Source of the DNA: Aureivirga sp. CE67
GTDB lineage: Bacteria > Bacteroidota > Bacteroidia > Flavobacteriales > Flavobacteriaceae
Direction: 5' to 3'
DNA: 64,000 bases
NCBI RefSeq assembly: GCF_015767245.1
Contig: NZ_JADOTV010000001.1
Span: 680,896-744,895, forward strand
The position numbers and the translations under genes were made by a program. This document shows, one piece after another, positions 34,795 to 42,296 of the stretch. Below the pieces are notes generated by a model that did no database searches, was not told where the DNA came from, and worked only from the letters and a program-made list of their open reading frames with translations. Position 1 is the stretch's first letter, and the number at the start of each line of letters is the position of its first letter.

Positions 34795-36036
34795 TCATTT
34801 TTTAAATGTTATATCTTTTAAAAGAACTTTATAAAAATCAAGATGACGTTTATATCTATAATCGAAAAAACGTTCAGGTCTATAATCATAACATCTTTTA
34901 TATTTATAAATAGGAATCACTTCAACTTTATAAGAATCAATATTTAAAGTTTCGATTGTATCTCTAATTCCTCTATAGAATTTTTTCTCAAATTTTTTCG
35001 GATTTGTTTTGAAATACTTATAAGATTCATTTCGATGATTTTCTGTTTTAATTTTACCGATATATTTCAATTTCTGAAGACCTGAAATTGCTTTATACAC
35101 TAACATACCATCAACTCTTTCCAATTTTGGTAAATGTAAAAAATTAGCATCTGATTTTTTCTTGATATGTTTTAACTTTGGTAGATCTAATCCTATATCT
35201 AAATCTCTATTGAAATATGGATTTTCCTTAGATCTTATTAAATCACCATGAATAACCTCTAAATTATTTAATTTCAATTCAATAACTCCAGAATCAATAA
35301 ATAATGTGTTTAGTTCACGTAATTTTAAAAAATGTATGCAATCATGTTCTCTCACCCTTAAATTCCCTCCAATCTTTTCTAATTCATCAAAAAAAACTTC
35401 TTTCGCAGAAACTCTACAATAACCTCCAATAAATTTTAATTTAGAAAAACTAAAAACTTCAGGATACTCTTTTTCATTTGACAAATTCCCTGAAATATAT
35501 TCTAACAAAGGAAAACGAACATTATCCAATCGAACAATATGTAAACTCCCATTTATTTTTTTCAAAGGAAAATTAATTGGCTCTTGCGCATCAACAATTA
35601 AACTATAAAAATTATCTTCAGGAAGTTTTTGTAAATCTTGATTTGTTCTTATGGTAAATGTTAATCCTTTTTTTCTTTGCCCTTTCAATTTCATCTCACG
35701 AAAATTCTTCAATTTAGGCAAGTCTAAATTATTCTTATTGTAAATCGTACCATTGACAACTAATAATTCTGGCAGAAAACTATCAAACTCATGAATTCTT
35801 AGATCTCCATTTATTTTCTTCAATTTAGGTAATTGAATTCCTGAAGCATCCAAAGAACAAAAGCTATGAATTATTTCTAAATTCGGAAAAGAAACATACT
35901 TCGCTCGAACTTTACAAAAACCAAAAATTTCTTTTAGTGGAATTTCAACATTTTCAATATAAATCTCCAAATTAAATTTTACATTCTTTGGTAAATCTTG
36001 AACTTCTTCCTTTTTATATATTTTAATTGTTTTCAT
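34795..36036 (-). CDS. leucine-rich solenoid-like protein next to the tRNA array
   Basis: 413 residues without signal peptide or membrane segment. It is built of irregular repeats of about 20-22 residues with the pattern LPKL-x2-I-x-G-x-L (LPKLKKINGDLRI, FPLLEYISGNLS, FSKLKFIGGYCRV, LPKLKHIKKK, LPKLERVDGML), which suggests a leucine-rich-repeat or beta-solenoid fold, followed by a basic, Tyr/Arg-rich C-terminal part (about 330-413: YKYKRCYDYRPERFFDYRYKRHLD). Its ATG is 20 bp after the tRNA-Cys-like gene on the same strand. The basic tail could bind RNA; that is a guess. No family recognised. Confidence 0.7.
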   Translation of the reverse strand: MKTIKIYKKEEVQDLPKNVKFNLEIYIENVEIPLKEIFGFCKVRAKYVSFPNLEIIHSFCSLDASGIQLPKLKKINGDLRIHEFDSFLPELLVVNGTIYNKNNLDLPKLKNFREMKLKGQRKKGLTFTIRTNQDLQKLPEDNFYSLIVDAQEPINFPLKKINGSLHIVRLDNVRFPLLEYISGNLSNEKEYPEVFSFSKLKFIGGYCRVSAKEVFFDELEKIGGNLRVREHDCIHFLKLRELNTLFIDSGVIELKLNNLEVIHGDLIRSKENPYFNRDLDIGLDLPKLKHIKKKSDANFLHLPKLERVDGMLVYKAISGLQKLKYIGKIKTENHRNESYKYFKTNPKKFEKKFYRGIRDTIETLNIDSYKVEVIPIYKYKRCYDYRPERFFDYRYKRHLDFYKVLLKDITFKK

Positions 36037-36055
36037 GCAATTTTATTTAAAAAAA

Positions 36056-36127
36056 CACGGTATATGGGATTCGAACCCATGACCTACAGCTTTGCAGGCT
36101 GCTGCATTTCCACTCTGCCAATACCGT
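36056..36127 (-). tRNA. tRNA-Cys (GCA)-like, array member 1
   Basis: Acceptor ACGGTAT/ATACCGT (7 bp), anticodon arm GCAGC-CTGCAAA-GCTGT giving anticodon GCA, T arm ATGGG-TTCGAAT-CCCAT. The first pair is A1-U72 and the discriminator G73; bacterial tRNA-Cys normally has G1-C72 and U73, so this is probably not the cell's main tRNA-Cys. The D stem has one mismatch. Confidence 0.85.
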
Positions 36128-36133
36128 ATATTG

Positions 36134-36206
36134 GGTAATGTATTGGACTCGAACCAATAACCTGCACCGTGTCAAAGTGCTATTCTTCCAGTTGAACTAA
36201 CATTAC
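36134..36206 (-). tRNA. tRNA-Val (GAC)-like, array member 2
   Basis: Acceptor GTAATGT/ACATTAC with C73, which could pair with a G at position -1 as in tRNA-His. D arm GTTC/GAAT, anticodon arm GCACT-TTGACAC-GGTGC (anticodon GAC), T arm ATTGG-TTCGAGT-CCAAT. The acceptor, D and T arms are almost identical to member 4; only the anticodon arm differs. Confidence 0.75.
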
Positions 36207-36212
36207 CTTGCT

Positions 36213-36284
36213 AACAACATACCAGATTCGAACTGGCAACTTTAGTCTAAAAACTATTATTTTTCCAATTAAAACTAATGTCGT
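36213..36284 (-). tRNA. degenerate tRNA, array member 3
   Basis: Acceptor ACGACAT/ATGTTGT (one G-U), D arm GTTT/AAAT, T arm GCCAG-TTCGAAT-CTGGT. The anticodon arm is damaged: TAGT and ACTA pair with a six-base loop TTTTAG, so the anticodon cannot be given safely (UUA, reading UAA, in one register). Two bases are missing between D and T arms against a standard tRNA. Confidence 0.55.
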
Positions 36285-36331
36285 TAATTTTTAAACTTGT
36301 AAAAGAAATTTGAAACTATAAAATTTCATTT

Positions 36332-36401
36332 GGTAATGTATTGGATTCGAACCAATATCTTAGATTGGCAGTCTATGTTTTTCCAGTTAAACTAACATTA
36401 C
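36332..36401 (-). tRNA. tRNA-Gly (GCC)-like, degenerate, array member 4
   Basis: Same acceptor (GTAATGT/ACATTAC, C73), D and T arms as member 2. Anticodon stem only 4 bp (TAGA/TCTA) around CTGCCAA, giving GCC. Three bases shorter than member 2 between D and T arms. Ends one base before member 5. Confidence 0.6.
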
Positions 36402-36402
36402 T

Positions 36403-36474
36403 GCAGCGCATCAGACTCGAACTGATAACTTAAGCTTGAAGAGCAAATGTTTTTCCAATTAGAACTAACGCTGA
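36403..36474 (-). tRNA. tRNA-Glu (TTC)-like, degenerate, array member 5
   Basis: Acceptor CAGCGT/GCGCTG (6 bp, outermost pair mismatched), T arm ATCAG-TTCGAGT-CTGAT. The anticodon stem TTTGC/GCTTA has two mismatches around TCTTCAA; the anticodon would be TTC, with C33 in place of the universal U33. Likely decayed. Confidence 0.5.
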
Positions 36475-36478
36475 CTTA

Positions 36479-36550
36479 GAGTCCCCACTGGATTCGAACC
36501 AATAACTTTAGAATGAAAATCAACTGTTTTTCCGGTTAAACTAGAGGACT
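36479..36550 (-). tRNA. tRNA-Glu (TTC)-like, array member 6
   Basis: Acceptor AGTCCTC/GGGGACT (one G-U), D arm GTTT/AAAC, T arm ATTGG-TTCGAAT-CCAGT. Anticodon loop TTTTCAT gives TTC with a normal U33, but the stem GTTGA/TCTAA has two mismatches and the variable loop is one base short. Confidence 0.6.
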
Positions 36551-36559
36551 ATTTATTAG

Positions 36560-36632
36560 TACAGCATATAGGAGTCGAACCTACAACCTTCCGCAAGGAG
36601 GGCGAATGCTCTTCCATTTGAGCTAATGCTGC
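36560..36632 (-). tRNA. tRNA-Gly (TCC)-like, array member 7
   Basis: Acceptor GCAGCAT/ATGCTGT, D arm GCTC/GAGC, anticodon stem TTCGC/GCGGA, T arm GTAGG-TTCGACT-CCTAT: all stems are good. The loop CCTCCTT places TCC at the anticodon but has C33 and T37. If misfolded by one base the anticodon would be CCT (Arg), but that register loses stem pairs. Confidence 0.65.
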
Positions 36633-36639
36633 ATCTATT

Positions 36640-36705
36640 TTTTTACTAATATAAAATTACTTTAAAAGCAAATCTCTTTCTAATTAAAACTAAGGCTATT
36701 TTTTA
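36640..36705 (-). pseudogene. tRNA relic in the array
   Basis: On the minus strand TAGCCTTAGTTTTAATTAGAA resembles the 5' part and D arm of the other members, and TTTGCTTTTAAAG an anticodon arm (TTT, Lys). The T arm and 3' acceptor strand are gone. Weak by itself; supported by position and spacing. Confidence 0.4.
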
Positions 36706-36711
36706 GTCAAA

Positions 36712-36784
36712 CGTGGCACACAGGACTCGAACCTGCGACATTCAGCTTGGAAGGCTGACGCTCTTCCATCTGAGCTAATGCCAC
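36712..36784 (-). tRNA. tRNA-Gly (TCC), array member 9
   Basis: The best-formed member: acceptor GTGGCAT/GTGCCAC (could extend two more pairs), D arm GCTC/GAGC, anticodon arm TCAGC-CTTCCAA-GCTGA with anticodon TCC exactly as in standard bacterial tRNA-Gly, T arm GCAGG-TTCGAGT-CCTGT. First of the array in transcription order. Confidence 0.9.
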
Positions 36785-36829
36785 GTTTCTTTTAAATATT
36801 TTTAGGTATGAAATTACATTTTTGGATTT

Positions 36830-38206
36830 TTACCAATCAGCAATCTTATAATTTTTTAACATAACAGCTGCAATATTACTATTTTTATTTAAAATATCAA
36901 TAATTGGATGTAAAATTCTTGCTGCACCATCTACAGAATCTAGTGGCGGAATATATCCAATCTCAAATTGTTTCTTTCGCAAAGGTTCTATAGCTCCTGT
37001 AGAAACCCAACCAACATCCACAGCATTCATATAAATATTCTTCTCAATATATTCCAAACCAGAAGTCCTTGTAAGCATGTTCAAAGAAGCTTTGGTCATA
37101 TTGGTATGCGGATGAAATTTCGTTTTATTATGATAACTAAAAATCCCTTCTGAAGAAGTTACATTGATGATAAATCGTTTTTCAAACTTTGAATTTTCTA
37201 ACAAGGGAGTCAATTTTTGAATCAAATAATAAGGAGAAATCTGATTGATTAAATTCACTTCCAATAATTCAAAAGTCGAAATTTCCTCCAAAGTAGAATT
37301 CCAACTTGTTTTCTCTCTTCGATCCACTGGTTGTCCAAATCTTGTCAACTCTCCCGATGTATTCAAAGAAGTTTCCAACAAAGCAGTTTCTTCCAAAACA
37401 GGAGTTTTATTCTCAATAAAAAGTGAACTTTCTTTATATTTCTCAATTAAAACATTTTCTTTTTGAATCAATGGCGTGTAAAAATTCACATCATATTTAA
37501 TCGTTTGCGCAGCATTATTCACCAAAATATCTAAAGCTTCATTTTTTGAAGAATAATATTGAATAAACGCATCCAAAGCTGCCAAATTCCTTAAATCTAA
37601 ACCATAAATATCCAATCGATCTTTCCAAAGCTCATAATCTTCTTCTTTCTGATAAATCTCCAAAGCCGAAGCAGGAAACCTTGTTGTAATCGTCACATTC
37701 GCATTCGCTCGTAAAAACTTCAAAGCCGTAGCATACCCAATTTTCACTCTTCCTCCAGTGATGATTACATTTCTACCCGTAAAATCAAACGTTCTAAATC
37801 GGTGCTCGTAGTTTTCTGTTGCACAATTCGGGCAAAGTCTATTATAAAAATAATGCAACAACGTAAATTTTTCATTACAGCAATAACAATTTTTCGCATA
37901 ATTCAATTTGGTAAAATCTCCTTCCTGAAACGAATCATTATAAAGCGTTTTTTTCTCCAAAGCATTTTTCGAAATAACCGTTTCCTTTATTGTTTCATAA
38001 TCTTGCTGCTTCAATTCATCTCTCGTCGGAAACCTCTTTTCTTTATGTGGATTTTGCGATTTTTTAGCTTTCTTAGAAATTTTTGCAATCAATCCTCCAA
38101 ACAATTGATTATCCGGATTATTATACGGATCTTCCTTTAATTCCTGCAAAACTTTTAAGCAATTTTCCCATTCTTCCATCGTAAATGGGTAATCTTCAGT
38201 ATTCAT
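36830..38206 (-). CDS. SDR-like oxidoreductase with N-terminal zinc ribbon
   Basis: 458 residues. The N-terminal 100 residues are charged and helical; then a zinc-ribbon-like set C107-x2-C110 and C125-x2-C128; then a Rossmann domain with TGGRVKIG (150-157), DLRN, VNNAAQT (230) and Ser351/352. At the catalytic site the usual Tyr-x3-Lys is TNMTK (Thr368, Lys372), so the Tyr is missing; the motif HPHTNM-x-KA appears conserved in homologues I recall, including eukaryotic ones. Substrate unknown. It lies 45 bp upstream of the tRNA array, same strand, with no terminator seen between. Confidence 0.78.
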   Translation of the reverse strand: MNTEDYPFTMEEWENCLKVLQELKEDPYNNPDNQLFGGLIAKISKKAKKSQNPHKEKRFPTRDELKQQDYETIKETVISKNALEKKTLYNDSFQEGDFTKLNYAKNCYCCNEKFTLLHYFYNRLCPNCATENYEHRFRTFDFTGRNVIITGGRVKIGYATALKFLRANANVTITTRFPASALEIYQKEEDYELWKDRLDIYGLDLRNLAALDAFIQYYSSKNEALDILVNNAAQTIKYDVNFYTPLIQKENVLIEKYKESSLFIENKTPVLEETALLETSLNTSGELTRFGQPVDRREKTSWNSTLEEISTFELLEVNLINQISPYYLIQKLTPLLENSKFEKRFIINVTSSEGIFSYHNKTKFHPHTNMTKASLNMLTRTSGLEYIEKNIYMNAVDVGWVSTGAIEPLRKKQFEIGYIPPLDSVDGAARILHPIIDILNKNSNIAAVMLKNYKIADW

Positions 38207-38313
38207 TTTTTTAATTTTTGCCTAAAATATAAAAAACATTTCAAGCTCCTCACAAATAGAAATGATTTTCAGGGCGAAACCTTTTTCTTCCGTAAAAACT
38301 ACAGAAAAAAGGT

Positions 38314-38447
38314 CGGGCTTTCCGTTCCAAGTTTTCTTTTTCAAAAAAAGTTCACTAGGCAAGCCGTGGGCTTCTTAGGTTGCCTCCGTTTGCCAAGTTC
38401 CACTAATTTTTGAAAAAAGAAAAGCTTTCCACTACAATCCCTTTCGC
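38314..38447. repeat. structured intergenic repeat, copy 2
   Basis: Same plan as 3176-3308: left end cgggctttccgttccaag, core 38365-38388 (23 of 24 identical to copy 1), right end ccactacaatccctt. An inverted repeat TTTTCTTTTTCAAAAA (38332-38347) with TTTTTGAAAAAAGAAAA (38407-38423, one bulge) would bring both ends together. Confidence 0.75.
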
Positions 38448-38477
38448 AAAAACAAAACAGAAAATTCGAGGTAAAAT

Positions 38478-39467
38478 CTAAAAAACCAACAAATCCTTCT
38501 CTTCAAAGCCAACAAAAACAGTTTCTGTATCTAATTTTTCTTTAGAATACACCTGAAAAAAGTTTTCATCATTTAAAACTAATTTCAATTGGTAATTTTC
38601 TCCAAGGAACGTTGTGTTCTCAATTTTTGCTTGTGATTTAAAAGAAACTTCTACCGAAAGTTTTAAGTTTTTATTTCGAATAGCATATTCTTTATTTTCT
38701 TCTGCTTTGAAGTGAAATTGTGCTAAAACATCTTTTTTCAAAGAAACAACTTCTCCAAAAAGTGAAGCAACATATAAGTTTTTAGGAACTTTATACAAAG
38801 TTTCCGCATCTGCTTTTTGAATCAGATTTCCATGTTTTAAAATCAAAATTTCATCCGAAACTGCTAAAGCATCTTGCGTATCATGTGTCACGAAAATTGC
38901 CGTAATTCCTGTTTTCTTTACAATTTCAAAAATCTCATTTCGAAGCTGGATTCGCAACATTGCATCCAAATTACTAAAAGGCTCATCCAAGATCAATAAT
39001 TCTGGTTTTGGCGCAATTGCTCTTGCCAAAGCAACTCGTTGCTGCTGTCCTCCTGACAATTCATGCGGATATCTTTCTTCAAAACCATTTAAACCAACCA
39101 AATCCAAAACCTCAGCAATTCTATTTTTTGCTTCTTTTTTGTCTTTGTGTAAACCATAAGCAATATTTTTTGCAACCGTCATATGTGGAAACAAAGCATA
39201 TTCTTGAAAAACCATTCCGATATTTCGTTTCTCAGGTTTTACAAAAGTTCGATCTGAAGAAACCAAATTATTATTTAAATAAATCTCTCCAGCATCCGAA
39301 CGCTCCAATCCAGCAATCATTCGAATTAAAGTCGTTTTTCCACTTCCACTTTCTCCAACAAATGAAACTATACTTCCTTTCGCAATAGAAAAATCAATTT
39401 CATTTAAAACGTTTGTTTTTCCTCCATCAAAAGATTTTGAAAGTTTTTTTATTTGTAAAATTTCCAT
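38478..39467 (-). CDS. fbpC: iron(III) ABC transporter ATPase (FbpC-like)
   Basis: 329 residues from the ATG at 39467, one base after the permease stop. ATPase with Walker A GESGSGKTT, Q-loop MVFQEYALFPHMTV, signature LSGGQQQRVALARA, Walker B LLILDEPFSNLD, His switch FVTHDTQDA, and a TOBE-like C-terminal domain of about 90 residues. The size and YALFPHMTV sequence fit the ferric/spermidine class; neighbours (permease of FbpB type and iron-binding protein) support Fe(III). Confidence 0.9.
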   Translation of the reverse strand: MEILQIKKLSKSFDGGKTNVLNEIDFSIAKGSIVSFVGESGSGKTTLIRMIAGLERSDAGEIYLNNNLVSSDRTFVKPEKRNIGMVFQEYALFPHMTVAKNIAYGLHKDKKEAKNRIAEVLDLVGLNGFEERYPHELSGGQQQRVALARAIAPKPELLILDEPFSNLDAMLRIQLRNEIFEIVKKTGITAIFVTHDTQDALAVSDEILILKHGNLIQKADAETLYKVPKNLYVASLFGEVVSLKKDVLAQFHFKAEENKEYAIRNKNLKLSVEVSFKSQAKIENTTFLGENYQLKLVLNDENFFQVYSKEKLDTETVFVGFEEKDLLVF

Positions 39468-39468
39468 G

Positions 39469-41103
39469 TTAGTCAATGATTAATTTATTTAAAAATATTA
39501 CAGGTAAAATTCCTGTAAAAATGATGAATAAAGAAGGAATTGAAGCTTCCATGATTAATTCATCACTGGCAAATTCATAAGCTTTTACAGCCAAAGTTTG
39601 TACGCTATATGGTTTTAAAATCAAGGTTAAAGGCAATTCTTTCATCACATCTACAAAAACCAAAAGCATAGCGCTTAAAATTCCTTTTTTCAACAAAGGA
39701 AATTCCACTTTAAAAAATGTTCTAATATTTCCAATTCCCAACATATTTGAAGATTCTGGCAAAGCATTTCCAATTTTCAAACTTGTGGCTTCAATTGGAT
39801 TATAAGCAACTGCTAAAAATCGAACGATATAAGCATAAGTCAATCCGATGATACTTCCATTGATGATTAATCCAATCGATTCGGAAGTGAAGTTTTTTGC
39901 TACGCCAATCATCCATTTATCTAAAGCTAAAGTTGGAATCATCACACCAACAGCAATTACTGCTCCTGGAATTGCATAACCCAAAACACTAATTTTCGAT
40001 AAATTCCCAATAAAAGGAATTCGATTCCATTTTGTGAAATAAATCAAACAAATTGCAATCAAAACAGTTCCAATTGCTGCTAAAATCGCAATTCCTAAAC
40101 TCTGAAAAGCTGTAGTAAAAAATTCGGAAGTAAAGACTTCTTCATAAGTCAACGTTGCCCAATAAATCAATTGGGAAACTGGTAAAAGAAAACCTAAAAA
40201 CACTGGAACACTTACCCAAGAAAAAACCAACCATTTTTGTCCTTTTGGCAAAACGATCTTCTCTTGTTTTCGCTCTGATTTTACACTATTGGAATACGAT
40301 ATTTTTCTTCTTTGGTATTTTTCTAAAAGTAATAATCCAAAAATAATTGCAACTAATAAAGCTGCTAAATACACTGCTGTTTCTGGTTCTTCTAAAGCAA
40401 ACCAAGAACGAAATATTCCTGTGGTAAATGTACTTACACCAAAATATTTTGCAGCTCCATAATCGTTTAAAACTTCCATCAAAACCAAAACCAAACCTCC
40501 AACAATTGCTGGACGAGCCATTGGCAACAATAGTTTGAAAAAAGTTTTGAACTCTCCTACTCCTAAAAGCTTGGAAACTTCAATTAAATTCGCAGATTGG
40601 TGTAAAAAGAAAGCTCTAGAAGCTACATAAACATACGGATAAAGTGAAACACTCAGAATCAAAGCTAATCCGTGAATATTCATGATATCCATTTTCGGAA
40701 TCTGAATAGCTATTTGTTTTAAAAGCAATTCTAGAGAACCTCCATAATCAAAAAAACCAGCAAAAGCATAAGCTGTGATATAAGAAGGAATTGCAAGTGG
40801 CAAAATCAACAGCCACTCTAAATATTTTTGAAAAGGAAATTTATATCTGGAAACAAACCAAGCAGATGAAACTCCAAAAAGTACGGTCAGAAATCCGCAG
40901 ACAATAATTAAATAAAGTGAATTACCAACATAAGAAGTCAAGACATTTTTTACTAGATGTGACCAAGTTTCTCCTGGTCCACCGAACAGTTTTATAAAAA
41001 TGGCGATAATTGGTAATGCGATAAAAAAAACAATGGCCAATAAAAAAATTGACCATCGATTAAAATCTCTTTTAAAATGCGTTGTTTTAAACATAAATAG
41101 CAT
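39469..41103 (-). CDS. fbpB: iron(III) ABC transporter permease (FbpB-like, duplicated)
   Basis: 544 residues with about 12 helices and two binding-protein-dependent permease halves. EAA-type loops occur in each half (EVSKLLGVGEFKTFFKLLLPMARPAIVGG and NALPESSNMLGIGNIRTFFKVEFPLLKKGI). This fused double permease is typical of FbpB/FutB ferric importers. A second ATG at 41094 is also possible. It is 108 bp from the binding-protein gene; that gap holds a copy of the CCCCTCTTGAGAGGGG repeat. Confidence 0.9.
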   Translation of the reverse strand: MLFMFKTTHFKRDFNRWSIFLLAIVFFIALPIIAIFIKLFGGPGETWSHLVKNVLTSYVGNSLYLIIVCGFLTVLFGVSSAWFVSRYKFPFQKYLEWLLILPLAIPSYITAYAFAGFFDYGGSLELLLKQIAIQIPKMDIMNIHGLALILSVSLYPYVYVASRAFFLHQSANLIEVSKLLGVGEFKTFFKLLLPMARPAIVGGLVLVLMEVLNDYGAAKYFGVSTFTTGIFRSWFALEEPETAVYLAALLVAIIFGLLLLEKYQRRKISYSNSVKSERKQEKIVLPKGQKWLVFSWVSVPVFLGFLLPVSQLIYWATLTYEEVFTSEFFTTAFQSLGIAILAAIGTVLIAICLIYFTKWNRIPFIGNLSKISVLGYAIPGAVIAVGVMIPTLALDKWMIGVAKNFTSESIGLIINGSIIGLTYAYIVRFLAVAYNPIEATSLKIGNALPESSNMLGIGNIRTFFKVEFPLLKKGILSAMLLVFVDVMKELPLTLILKPYSVQTLAVKAYEFASDELIMEASIPSLFIIFTGILPVIFLNKLIID

Positions 41104-41178
41104 TTAGATTTTTATATTTTTCAATGTTTCTTTACAAATCTTAAGAAACAAACTTAGAGTTTTATTCAGAAATTGAAT

Positions 41179-41205
41179 ACACCCCTACCCCCTCTCAAGA
41201 GGGGA
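41179..41205. repeat. interspersed repeat, copy C
   Basis: ACACCCCTACCCCCTCTCAAGAGGGGA, the same family as 5500-5531 (inverted) and 44011-44042. It lies 7 bp after the fbpA stop. Confidence 0.75.
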
Positions 41206-41211
41206 ACAAAA

Positions 41212-42264
41212 TTATTTCCATTTTGCTTCATCAAAGATGATAACAGCTTTTTTGTTGTTTTCTCCTAATTTTGACAAAGGTAATGCATCTTCTTTAAATT
41301 CTCCCCAAGACTGTAATAATTCTGAAGGTTGCACTTCTGGATTTACTGGATATTCGTAGTTAGCTTTTGCAAAAACTTCTTGTGCATCTTTAGAAATTAA
41401 GTAAGCGATAAACTTCTCTGCATTTTCTTTGTTTGGTGCATGCTTAACAACTCCAGCTCCACTAATGTTAATGTGCGTTCCAGTAGTTTCTTGATTTGGG
41501 AAGAAAATAGCAACTCCTTCTCCAGCTTTTACTTCTTCTGGTTTCTTAGAGTTCAATAATTTCCCGATGTAATATGTATTTACGATTGCTACATCTCCTT
41601 CTCCATTTACAACAGCTTTTACTTGATCTCTATCGTTTCCTTTAGGATTTCTAGCCATATTCTTAACCATTCCTTCAGCCCAAGCTTTTGCTTTTTCATC
41701 ACCTTCGTTTGCGATGATTGAAGCTAAAAGAGATTGGTTGTAAATATTATTTGAAGAACGAACTAATACTTTTTTATTCCATTTATCAGAAGTTAAATCT
41801 TGGTAAGTAGATAATTCTTCTAGCTTCACTCTATCTTTTGCATAAGCCATTACACGAGCTCTTTTCGTTAAAGCAACCCATTTATTATCTTCATCTTTTA
41901 AGTTAGCTGGAACTATTTTTAAGATTTCCTCAGAAACGATTGGTTGTAATAAATCTTTATCTTCAGCTCTTACTAATCTTCCTGCGTCTGCAGTAATTAA
42001 AACATCTGCTGGAGAATGCTCACCTTCTTGAATCATCTTTTGGATTAACTCATCTGCTTTTGCATTTACAACATTTACTTTAATTCCTGTCTCTTTCTCA
42101 AACTTTGCAAAAATATCCTGATCTGCTGGATAGTGTCTATGTGTATACACGTTTACAACTTGTTCCTTTGCTTCAGGTTTTGCTTTTGTTTCCTCTTTTT
42201 TCTTGTTATCTCCACAAGAAATTGCAACCATAGCTAATGCAAATATTGCGATTCTTTTTATCAT
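41212..42264 (-). CDS. fbpA: iron(III)-binding ABC lipoprotein (FutA/FbpA-like)
   Basis: 350 residues with lipobox AMVAISC (Cys17) and a Lys-rich linker, then a periplasmic ferric-binding fold: VVNVYTHRHYPADQDIFAKFEKETGIKVNVV, ADVLITADAGRLVRAEDKDLL, and tyrosine-containing block VAIVNTYYIGKLLNS, where paired Tyr ligands of FutA/FbpA lie. It delivers Fe(III) to the permease-ATPase pair downstream. An iron-box-like palindrome overlaps its promoter. Confidence 0.92.
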   Translation of the reverse strand: MIKRIAIFALAMVAISCGDNKKKEETKAKPEAKEQVVNVYTHRHYPADQDIFAKFEKETGIKVNVVNAKADELIQKMIQEGEHSPADVLITADAGRLVRAEDKDLLQPIVSEEILKIVPANLKDEDNKWVALTKRARVMAYAKDRVKLEELSTYQDLTSDKWNKKVLVRSSNNIYNQSLLASIIANEGDEKAKAWAEGMVKNMARNPKGNDRDQVKAVVNGEGDVAIVNTYYIGKLLNSKKPEEVKAGEGVAIFFPNQETTGTHINISGAGVVKHAPNKENAEKFIAYLISKDAQEVFAKANYEYPVNPEVQPSELLQSWGEFKEDALPLSKLGENNKKAVIIFDEAKWK

Positions 42265-42296
42265 GATGGTGTTTTTTAATTTTGATTTATTTTGGA

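Noticed and set aside
34795-36036. Surface adhesin or T9SS cargo reading of the leucine-rich protein
   Set aside because: There is no signal peptide, lipobox or C-terminal sorting domain, so it is probably cytosolic.
36056-36784. A CRISPR-like or simple tandem repeat array
   Set aside because: The similar blocks are TTCGA-type T arms and D arms spaced as in tRNAs; each unit has its own acceptor pairing, and repeat lengths vary as tRNA genes do.
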